Below, one piece after another: positions 1-5,448 of a stretch of DNA of 5,448 nucleotides; the first letter of the stretch is position 1, and the number at the start of each line of letters is the position of its first letter. The stretch spans positions 1 to 5,448 of the forward strand of contig DHLU01000123.1 of NCBI GenBank assembly GCA_002405435.1. Reading direction: 5' to 3'. The stretch comes from Flavobacteriales bacterium UBA4660. GTDB lineage: Bacteria; Bacteroidota; Bacteroidia; Flavobacteriales_D; Sanyastnellaceae. A program made the position numbers and the translations under genes. The notes beneath the pieces are model-generated. The model had not been told where the DNA came from. It saw only the letters and a program-made list of their open reading frames with translations, and made no database searches.

Positions 1-13
1 GCCAGCGGGCTGA

Positions 14-1240
14 CGAGCACCGCCCCCCGACCCTCGCTTCGAACTGCAGCTGCTTGAACTCGGCATCGACCATGCAGAACTCAGGCGCACATCGGCCGCT
101 GCGCGCAGCCATGTGGAAGCCGAATATGCCCTTGCGCTTTCAGCGCCCGATCCGAAGCCCGCTGATCTGATGACGCATTGTTATGCGCCAACACCGGTGA
201 CCGAAGAAAAAGGCGAGCGCGCTCCGGCGGGTAAAGAACCCACTGTGATGGTTGACTGCGCGCTGTTTGCCGTGCAGGAGTTGCTTGCCCGGCATCCCGA
301 AGCCCTGCTGTACGGACAGGATGTGGGCCGCAGGCTGGGCGGCGTATTCAGGGAGGCCGCCACACTGGCGGAAAAATTCGGCGACGACCGCGTATTCAAT
401 ACGCCTATTCAGGAAGCCTTTATTATCGGAAGCACGGTAGGCATGAGCGCTGCAGGACTGAGTCCGATTGTAGAAGTGCAGTTTGCCGACTACATCTGGC
501 CGGGTCTCAACCAGCTTTTCACCGAGGCTTCAAGGAGTTATTACCTAAGCAATGGAAAATGGCCGGTGAAGGCTGTCATCCGCGTGCCGACAGGTGCCTA
601 CGGAAGTGGCGGGCCCTACCACAGTTCAAGTGTGGAGAGCGTGCTCTGCAACATACGCGGCATCAAGGTGGTCTATCCTTCGACCGGGGCAGACCTGAAA
701 GGACTGCTCAAGGCTGCATTTTACGACAACAACCCTGTGGTGGTGCTCGAACACAAGGGGCTCTACTGGTCTAAGGTAAAGGGCACCGAAGAGGCCCGCA
801 CCGTAGAGCCTTCGGAGGATTACATCATTCCTATCGGAAAGTCCCGTCAAGTGCTGACGGCGGAGTCGCCCCACGCTGTGGCCGTCATTACCTACGGCAT
901 GGGCGTTTACTGGGCCCGGGCTGCGGCACAACAATTCCCCGGACAGGTCGAGATTCTCGACCTGCGTTCGCTGCTGCCGCTGGATGAGGAGGCCGTGTTT
1001 GAAGCGGTTAAAAAGTGTGGCCGTTGCCTGGTGGTAACCGAAGAACCTGCCGAAAACAGTTTTGCGCGCGCCCTCGCCGGACTCATAGGTGAAAAATGTT
1101 TTTCCTGGCTGGACGCGCCGGTACATACCCTGGGTTCGGCACCCACGCCGGCCATTCCGCTCAACAGCACCCTCGAAGCTACCCTGCTGCCCAACGCCGA
1201 CAAGGTGAGCCAACACATTGCCCGGCTGCTAACATGGTAA
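14..1240 (+). CDS. Fused 2-oxoacid dehydrogenase E1 alpha/beta, 3' part (complete beta part)
   Basis: E1 of a 2-oxoacid dehydrogenase complex (branched-chain or pyruvate type): ThDP-dependent decarboxylation of a 2-oxoacid and acyl transfer to E2 lipoamide, in the cytoplasm. The frame is open from 14. Its first ~55 residues (DPRFELQLLELGID onward, then an Ala/Glu-rich helix and APDPKP) resemble the end of an E1-alpha subunit, so the GTG at 113 is probably internal to a fused protein and not the true start. Counting from that GTG, the beta part shows YGQDVG (67-72), NTPIQEAF with Glu101 as the expected ThDP-activating glutamate, VQFADYIWPGLNQ (122-134), GPYHSSS with His170 as the expected active-site histidine, and a transketolase C-terminal domain with DLRSLLPLDEE and VTEEP. 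The alpha part with the GDG/N ThDP motif lies outside. The same frame has a TGA at 11-13, suggesting a frameshift in the C run at 23-28. Family and fusion are fairly sure; substrate is not determinable. Confidence 0.9.
   Translation, partial: RAPPPDPRFELQLLELGIDHAELRRTSAAARSHVEAEYALALSAPDPKPADLMTHCYAPTPVTEEKGERAPAGKEPTVMVDCALFAVQELLARHPEALLYGQDVGRRLGGVFREAATLAEKFGDDRVFNTPIQEAFIIGSTVGMSAAGLSPIVEVQFADYIWPGLNQLFTEASRSYYLSNGKWPVKAVIRVPTGAYGSGGPYHSSSVESVLCNIRGIKVVYPSTGADLKGLLKAAFYDNNPVVVLEHKGLYWSKVKGTEEARTVEPSEDYIIPIGKSRQVLTAESPHAVAVITYGMGVYWARAAAQQFPGQVEILDLRSLLPLDEEAVFEAVKKCGRCLVVTEEPAENSFARALAGLIGEKCFSWLDAPVHTLGSAPTPAIPLNSTLEATLLPNADKVSQHIARLLTW
23..28 (+). other. C6 homopolymer, probable frameshift site in the E1 gene
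   Basis: Six consecutive C residues mark where the E1 frame seems to break. Downstream of the run the frame gives E1-like sequence (DPRFELQLLE). Upstream in the same frame there is a TGA at 11-13. The frame starting at base 3 reads RADEHRPP before the run, which fits the charged segment preceding the DP..RF motif in E1-alpha proteins. One extra C would join the two. The frame starting at base 1 is also open and would join if one C were removed. Either a sequencing or assembly error in a homopolymer or a real mutation is possible. Only about 22 bases upstream are visible, so this is tentative. Confidence 0.45.
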
Positions 1241-1728
1241 CACGTTTTATAAAGAATTACGGAATTGCCTTATTGGTTGCAGTCGGCATTGCCTGGTATT
1301 ATTTTCGCTATAAACGCGCTGCCGATTTTGAGGCACCGGCCATACCCGTCATCTTTTCCGCCGACCGGAGCGGAATGCTCTCCGACAGCTTGCAACTCCC
1401 GGCCATCGTGCATTTTTATGCATCCTGGTGCGGCCCCTGCATGGCCGAACTGCCGCTCATGACTTCTGCAGGCCCGCGGCTCAGCGAAGCGGGTTACCAC
1501 TGGTACCTCGTGACCGACGACAACGCGGCTATGACCGATGCCGTGACACAGGTCGTGCCCACAGACTGGCATGTGTGGCGAACATCATCTCTAAAAGATT
1601 GTTCCGTCTATACCCTGCCCACCACCTACGCCATCGGCAAAGACGGAAGCACCGTTATTGCAGCGACGGGCCGGTGCGAATGGCAGGACAACGGCTTTAT
1701 TGAAACATTACTCCAAGCAACCCATTGA
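1234..1728 (+). CDS. Membrane-anchored thioredoxin-like protein
   Basis: A 164-residue thiol-disulfide oxidoreductase of the thioredoxin/TlpA type. Residues 9-24 (YGIALLVAVGIAWYYF) form one hydrophobic segment, probably an uncleaved anchor. The active site is WCGPC with Cys66 and Cys69, preceded by the expected strand (PAIVHFYAS). The conserved cis-proline is Pro129 in YTLPTTYAI. Two further cysteines, Cys123 and Cys148, flank the cis-Pro region. ATG 1234 was chosen because it gives the anchor and overlaps the E1 stop by seven bases (ATGGTAA), which implies translational coupling; no Shine-Dalgarno sequence is evident. The ferredoxin follows after five bases. Topology is ambiguous: there are positive charges on both sides of the helix (Arg4, Lys7 against Arg25, Lys27, Arg28), so the domain could face periplasm or cytoplasm. 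The family is clear; the partner protein is unknown. Confidence 0.88.
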   Translation: MVTRFIKNYGIALLVAVGIAWYYFRYKRAADFEAPAIPVIFSADRSGMLSDSLQLPAIVHFYASWCGPCMAELPLMTSAGPRLSEAGYHWYLVTDDNAAMTDAVTQVVPTDWHVWRTSSLKDCSVYTLPTTYAIGKDGSTVIAATGRCEWQDNGFIETLLQATH

Positions 1729-1733
1729 ATACC

Positions 1734-2012
1734 ATGGCTCGTGTAAAAATTACCCTTGACCGCAAGGATACCTGGATAGACATTCCGAAAGAAGGCCCAA
1801 CCCTGCTCACTGCAGCACTCGAAAAAGGCCTAGATGCCCCTTACTCATGCAGGGGCGGCGTATGCACTACATGCCGCGCCAAACTCCTCTCAGGAAAAGT
1901 GCGTATGGATGCCAACCACGCCCTTTCAGACCGTGAGGTCGCCGAGGGCCATATACTGGCCTGTCAGTCGCATCCGGAAACCGATGAAGTGCATATAACC
2001 TGGGATATTTAA
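1734..2012 (+). CDS. Stand-alone [2Fe-2S] ferredoxin, PaaE C-terminal-domain type
   Basis: A 92-residue plant-type [2Fe-2S] ferredoxin acting as a cytoplasmic one-electron carrier. The cluster ligands are all present: Cys39, Cys44 and Cys47 in YSCRGGVCTTC and Cys77 in LACQSHP, giving C-X4-C-X2-C-X29-C. The sequence around them (RAKLLSGKVRMD, then ALSDREVAEGHILACQ) closely resembles, from memory, the C-terminal ferredoxin domain of PaaE, the reductase subunit of the phenylacetyl-CoA epoxidase. No FAD/NAD reductase domain is attached, so it must use a separate reductase. ATG 1734 is preferred over an in-frame TTG at 1725 that overlaps the upstream stop codon. It lies five bases after the thioredoxin-like gene, so it is likely the last gene of that operon. 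No signal peptide. The family call is secure; the redox partner is unknown. Confidence 0.92.
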   Translation: MARVKITLDRKDTWIDIPKEGPTLLTAALEKGLDAPYSCRGGVCTTCRAKLLSGKVRMDANHALSDREVAEGHILACQSHPETDEVHITWDI

Positions 2013-2018
2013 TGTCAG

Positions 2019-2029
2019 AGACCGGGTCT
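2019..2029. repeat. Short palindrome AGACC-G-GGTCT in the intergenic gap
   Basis: A perfect 5-bp inverted repeat with a one-base centre, placed 16 bases upstream of the start of the putative -7 box. It is too tight to form a normal hairpin with the whole arm (only AGA/TCT with a 5-base loop), and no T tract follows, so it does not look like a terminator. It could be a small operator half-site pair, or chance in GC-rich DNA. Confidence 0.25.
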
Positions 2030-2034
2030 GTCGG

Positions 2035-2042
2035 TAAGTTTG
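2035..2042 (+). promoter_or_regulatory. Putative Bacteroidetes -7 box (TAAGTTTG)
   Basis: TAAGTTTG matches the Bacteroidetes primary-sigma -7 consensus TAnnTTTG at every fixed position and lies in the only non-coding gap of the window, 19 bases before the ATG of the YceI-family gene. Transcription would then start near 2048 and leave a leader of roughly 10-15 bases. The upstream -33 TTG-type element is poor: around 2007-2014 there is only ATTTAATG. It would serve the YceI and sensor kinase genes. Confidence 0.45.
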
Positions 2043-2061
2043 TGCCTGATCGACCCTGAGC

Positions 2062-2610
2062 ATGTCACCCCGCCTCCTTCTCACCGTATGCTGCTGGAGT
2101 GCCCGGTTCCTCCTTGCAGGCCAGTCCTATGAAACGCAAGAAGGTACTATCTCTTTTGCAAGTGATGCCCCGCTGGAAAATGTTTCTGCATCGTCAGACA
2201 ACATGCGCGGGCTGATCACCCCTTCAGACGGAAGGTTTATTTTTTCGGTAGAACTCACCTCCTTTGGTGGATTCAACAGTGCGCTGCAGCGGGAACATTT
2301 CAACGAAAACTACCTGGAGAGCCCCTTGTATCCGAAGGCACAGTTCAGCGGCAGGATTATCGAGCCCGTTGATTTCTCCAAAAGCCAGTCCGTGGACGTG
2401 AGGGCAAAAGGTATCCTTGATATCCACGGCGTCAGGAAGGAGCGCATTATTCCCGTCACCCTGAAAATTTCGCCTGAAAAAGTGGTTGTCGTCAGCCGCT
2501 TCTCGATCCGCAATGCAGACCACGCCATAGCCATTCCGAAAATCGTCAACCGCAAGGTGGCTGAGCTGGTGTCGGTGGAAGTGCAGGCCACCCTGCTGCG
2601 TGCGCCGTGA
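2062..2610 (+). CDS. Exported YceI-family protein
   Basis: A 182-residue YceI-like (lipocalin-like beta-barrel) protein, a family whose structurally studied members bind polyisoprenoid chains; most physiological roles are unproven. The N-terminus looks like a signal peptide (hydrophobic to about residue 19, cleavage perhaps at AGQS near 19-22), so the mature protein would be periplasmic. It is slightly unusual for carrying Arg15 inside the hydrophobic core and the pair Cys10-Cys11. Family features are the YETQEGTISFASDAPLE opening, the ELTSFGGFNSALQREHFNENYLES segment (about residues 64-87) with YPKAQFSG after it, a DVRAKGILDIHGVRKE strand pair, and a VVVVSRFSIRNADHAIAIPK motif near the end. 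An in-frame TGA at 2047 leaves this ATG as the first start. It follows the ferredoxin by 49 bases with a likely promoter between, and precedes the sensor kinase by 13 bases, suggesting co-transcription with the kinase. Confidence 0.88.
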   Translation: MSPRLLLTVCCWSARFLLAGQSYETQEGTISFASDAPLENVSASSDNMRGLITPSDGRFIFSVELTSFGGFNSALQREHFNENYLESPLYPKAQFSGRIIEPVDFSKSQSVDVRAKGILDIHGVRKERIIPVTLKISPEKVVVVSRFSIRNADHAIAIPKIVNRKVAELVSVEVQATLLRAP

Positions 2611-2623
2611 AAACAGCCATCCA

Positions 2624-5448
2624 ATGATCCATTGCCGCAACCTGTTTTATGTGTTCTGTGCGTCGCTCGCCTTGCCCGCTGTCAGCTGGGGTCAGCAATT
2701 CAGCATGCGCACCTTAAACGTGGTGTCGGAAGCGGGACCGGTAACGACATCCGAATCGGTGCAAGCTGAAGACGGATTTATCTGGATGGCCACGTCCGCC
2801 GGACTTTGCCGCTACGACGGAAGCCACGCGCAGCGGGTGTCATTGCCCATTGATACGGGTATCAGCAAGTTGTCACTCTTTGCCGATACGCTCTATATCG
2901 GATTCGAAGACGGCCATTGCTGCACCTATGCGTGCGGCAGCGGAAAGGCCGGGGCGCCGCTTAAAACCGGACCGAACAGAATCACCGCGTTCGTGCGCAG
3001 GGGCCGGCAACTTGCCATAGGCATGTACGGAGGAGGTATCGGCCTTTGGGACGGCAAAACGCTGAAGACCATCGACACCGGATCGGGTCTGCCCGACAAC
3101 TTCATCTATGACGTCACTGCGGTGAATGACATCCTCATTGCGGCAAGCGATGCCGGCGTCACGCTGCTTGACCGCAGCGGCGCGGTGCTACGCCACCTCA
3201 GCAACCGCGAGGGACTGAGCGATAACCTGGCCAGTTGCCTGCTGAAACTGGATGAGCAAATGGTGCTGGTGGGGTACGACAACGGAAAAGCAGATGTGCT
3301 GGACATGGCCTCGTTTAAGGTCCGGCCCATTGGTGCAGGAGGTCCGGTGTTATCCGGAAGGATTACCGCCGCGTGCCTGCGCGACCGCCAGGTATGGCTT
3401 GCCGCTTCCGGGGCGGGTCTGGCGATACTGGAGCAGCCATTCCTGCAGCGAATGGATACCTATGTGCCTGTTTCACAAATTCCTGGCTCAGAAGTTTCTT
3501 CCCTTATGGCCGATCAGGAGGGCCACATCCTGCTGCACAGCGATTCACCCAGCCTCGTTTGCCTCGATCCGCGGCTGTTGTATGTGAGCCTGCACGACGA
3601 GACCGACTTTACGGACGCTTCCGCCATCACCATAGACCGCAACGGTGCTGTTTGGTTCGCCACAGACCGGGGCATTTTCTGTCACAACGAAACCTTTGCT
3701 GCAACAGACCGCATCCGCACATTCGCAAAAACGGCTGCGCTTCCTTCCCAATGTGTATCGCTGTGCGGAGATGCAGACGGAAATATCTGGATAGGTACCT
3801 TCGGTCATGGCGTGGCCAGGCTCCGTCCTGATGATGGCAGCCTTCGGTGGTTTACAGAACGAGACGGACTCATTAATGACAATGTATTGGGCAACACGGC
3901 GGTCGGACGGGCGCTGTGGTTTTCGACCCTCGGTGGTGTTTCACTGCTGGAAGATTGCGCCGGGAATAGTTTTGAGCGCTTTGGCAGGGATGAGGGACTC
4001 GGGAGTTCATACATCTACTGCGCGGTACCCGTCGGCAACGACAGCCTGCTCTTTGGTACCGATGGTGCGGGCATCATTGTCTATGAAGGGGGTAGATTTT
4101 CGCACCTGAAGGAACAAATCGCCGGCATACCGCGCAGCATTGTTTCTATGGCCACCGACCACCACGGCCGCACCTGGATGCTGGATTCTTCGGGCGCGCT
4201 CAGTATACTCAGCGGGGGCAAGGTGCAGGCCAAGCGGCTTACCCATGATGGTCAGGAACTCGAGGTATTTGCCCTAAGTCCCTGCGCCCACGGCAGCATT
4301 GCGCTGCTCACCCCTCAGGGAATCGGAACCCTTTCCTCCCCTACCGCATCGCTCCTGCTGGCTGATGGCGGCCGGCCCGTGCACACCGATTTTCTCAATG
4401 TGTTGCAGGCTGACCAACGCGGCAACCTCTGGGCGGCGACTGCAGAGGGCATGATCAAGTTTAGCGCCGGTGAATCAGGCTTCCGTCAGGCACCGAAGAG
4501 CTACATCGCAGAGGTGCAGTTGCTTCTTGAGGCCATCGACACCGTGGCGCGCAGATCGTTCAGCCATAGTGAAAACCACATTACCTTTCTCGTCGGCAGC
4601 ATCTGGCTGAGTGCGCCGGGTGAGGTCACATACACCTACAAACTTGATGGCTACCATACCGGGTGGATGACAACCCGTGACGCGCGTATTGCCTTCCCGC
4701 AACTAAAACCCGGCTCTTACACCTTCCGGGTGAGGGCTCAGTCGGGCAGCCTGATGGGCGACATCCGCCAATTCAGTTTTACCATACGAGCGGCTTACTG
4801 GACACGGTGGTGGTTTTTGCTTGCGGCCGCTTCGTCACTAGGCTTGCTTGCGGCCTATGCCGTAAGGATGCGCATCCGCGCGCTCCGTAAGCGCGACCGG
4901 GCAGCGCGTGAGCGCTTACAAAGCCAGCTCGATACCCTGCGCAACCAGGTTAATCCGCATTTCCTCTTCAACAGTTTCAACACCCTTACGGCAGTGATCG
5001 AAAAAGATCCCGGTCAGGCCGTAGACTACGTGGCCAGGCTGTCTGATTTTTTCCGCACCATCCTGCAACAACAGGGCAAAGAAGTGATCTCAGTCGCTGA
5101 AGAACTCGCATTGCTCGAAACGTACTTCTACCTGCAGCGCCAGCGTTTCGGGGAAAATCTGCGCATAGCGGTGGATGTGCCTGAGGTGCTGCAACACGCC
5201 GCTATACCTCCGCTCACAATGCAAATGCTCGCCGAAAATGCCGTGAAACACAACGTTATTTCCCGCGACAGACCATTGACCATAGAAGTAAGCGGACGGC
5301 CCGGCCAACTGATTTTTCGCAATAATCTGCAAGAGCGGAGTGTGCAGGAAAAGAGTACAGGAATCGGACTTCAAAACATCATAAACCTGTACAGGATTCT
5401 CTTTGGGAAAGAAGACAAGGTCGCGAAATCAGAAACCCATTTTTCTGT
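2624..5448 (+). CDS. Propeller sensor histidine kinase (LytS type), 3' end cut by the window
   Basis: An uninterrupted frame of 941 codons to the right edge. Residues 1-23 are a signal peptide (FYVFCASLALPAVSWG). About residues 26-645 form a two-component-regulator propeller, with repeats such as DGFIWMATSAGLCRYDG (50-66), NGAVWFATDRGIF, DGNIWIGTFGHGVARL (385-400) and RGNLWAATAEGMIKF. Residues ~654-722 are a Y_Y_Y domain (TYKLDGYHTGWM, LKPGSYTFRVRA). One membrane helix spans ~729-747, then a basic coiled coil. The LytS-type kinase domain has NPHFLFNS with phosphoacceptor His779, the N box LAENAVKHN (Asn872) and STGIGLQN (Gly913, Gly915). It should sense a periplasmic ligand and autophosphorylate in the cytoplasm; no receiver or DNA-binding domain is visible, so the partner regulator, probably LytTR type, should be encoded nearby. 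The sequence ends near the usual HFSV end of such kinases, so few residues are missing. The propeller has 13 cysteines, which is notable. The ligand is unknown. Confidence 0.93.
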   Translation, partial: MIHCRNLFYVFCASLALPAVSWGQQFSMRTLNVVSEAGPVTTSESVQAEDGFIWMATSAGLCRYDGSHAQRVSLPIDTGISKLSLFADTLYIGFEDGHCCTYACGSGKAGAPLKTGPNRITAFVRRGRQLAIGMYGGGIGLWDGKTLKTIDTGSGLPDNFIYDVTAVNDILIAASDAGVTLLDRSGAVLRHLSNREGLSDNLASCLLKLDEQMVLVGYDNGKADVLDMASFKVRPIGAGGPVLSGRITAACLRDRQVWLAASGAGLAILEQPFLQRMDTYVPVSQIPGSEVSSLMADQEGHILLHSDSPSLVCLDPRLLYVSLHDETDFTDASAITIDRNGAVWFATDRGIFCHNETFAATDRIRTFAKTAALPSQCVSLCGDADGNIWIGTFGHGVARLRPDDGSLRWFTERDGLINDNVLGNTAVGRALWFSTLGGVSLLEDCAGNSFERFGRDEGLGSSYIYCAVPVGNDSLLFGTDGAGIIVYEGGRFSHLKEQIAGIPRSIVSMATDHHGRTWMLDSSGALSILSGGKVQAKRLTHDGQELEVFALSPCAHGSIALLTPQGIGTLSSPTASLLLADGGRPVHTDFLNVLQADQRGNLWAATAEGMIKFSAGESGFRQAPKSYIAEVQLLLEAIDTVARRSFSHSENHITFLVGSIWLSAPGEVTYTYKLDGYHTGWMTTRDARIAFPQLKPGSYTFRVRAQSGSLMGDIRQFSFTIRAAYWTRWWFLLAAASSLGLLAAYAVRMRIRALRKRDRAARERLQSQLDTLRNQVNPHFLFNSFNTLTAVIEKDPGQAVDYVARLSDFFRTILQQQGKEVISVAEELALLETYFYLQRQRFGENLRIAVDVPEVLQHAAIPPLTMQMLAENAVKHNVISRDRPLTIEVSGRPGQLIFRNNLQERSVQEKSTGIGLQNIINLYRILFGKEDKVAKSETHFS

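Noticed and set aside
626..1216. Long minus-strand open frame (196 codons) opposite the E1 gene
   Set aside because: It lies wholly inside the well-supported E1 beta sequence, shows no recognisable domain, and is explained by GC-rich codon usage that leaves antisense frames open.
1725..1733. TTG start at 1725 for the ferredoxin
   Set aside because: It would overlap the upstream stop codon and add only three residues outside the conserved domain, whereas an ATG follows directly at 1734.
2013..2034. Rho-independent terminator after the ferredoxin gene
   Set aside because: The palindrome has a stem of only three usable base pairs with a 5-base loop, and the following bases are not a T tract.
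2062..2130. Possible lipoprotein signal at Cys10 or Cys11 of the YceI-family protein
   Set aside because: The residue before Cys10 is Val and the one before Cys11 is Cys, not the Gly/Ala/Ser expected in a lipobox, and the hydrophobic stretch continues past them.
3373..3831. Plus-strand open frame of 152 codons inside the kinase propeller
   Set aside because: It is an alternative frame of the kinase gene, whose own frame shows propeller repeats across the same bases. The alternative protein is Arg/Pro/Cys-rich low-information sequence.
5237..5370. Absence of a classical DxGxG box in the kinase ATP-binding lobe
   Set aside because: In propeller kinases of the LytS type the lobe commonly reads as a strand ending in N-N followed by a short loop and TGIGL, as here. 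The N box and TGIGL are intact, so inactivity is not implied.

Overview
The window looks like part of a Bacteroidetes (Bacteroidota) chromosome of fairly high GC content. The evidence is a fused alpha/beta 2-oxoacid dehydrogenase E1 of the type common in that phylum, starts without obvious Shine-Dalgarno sequences, a TAnnTTTG-type promoter box, and a periplasmic beta-propeller sensor kinase of the kind typical of Bacteroidetes. This is inferred from protein style and signals; no search was run. All five genes are on the + strand, and coding sequence fills almost everything except a 49-base gap.

Layout. Positions 1-1240 hold the 3' part of the E1 gene: the end of the alpha part, a linker and the whole beta part. 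A C6 run near the left edge seems to interrupt its frame. Its stop overlaps the start of a membrane-anchored thioredoxin-like protein (1234-1728). Five bases later comes a small stand-alone [2Fe-2S] ferredoxin resembling the C-terminal domain of PaaE (1734-2012). These three look like one translationally coupled transcription unit. The gap 2013-2061 contains a good match to the Bacteroidetes -7 box (TAAGTTTG, 2035-2042) and a small palindrome, so a second unit probably starts there. It comprises an exported YceI-family protein (2062-2610) and, 13 bases later, a very long gene (2624 to beyond 5448). The long gene encodes a periplasmic two-component-regulator propeller, a Y_Y_Y domain, one membrane helix and a LytS-type histidine kinase. 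It is open to the right edge and lacks only its last residues.

How the genes may work together. The first unit combines an acyl-CoA-forming 2-oxoacid dehydrogenase component with two redox proteins, one thiol-based and one iron-sulfur. The second unit pairs a periplasmic lipid- or isoprenoid-binding type protein with a sensor of periplasmic signals, whose partner regulator should lie just downstream. A functional link between the two units is not shown by the sequence. No RNA genes, insertion sequences, CRISPR arrays or clear terminators were seen. The window is mostly ordinary housekeeping and signalling sequence. Its most unusual points are the redox gene trio, the cysteine-rich propeller and the apparent frameshift at the left edge.
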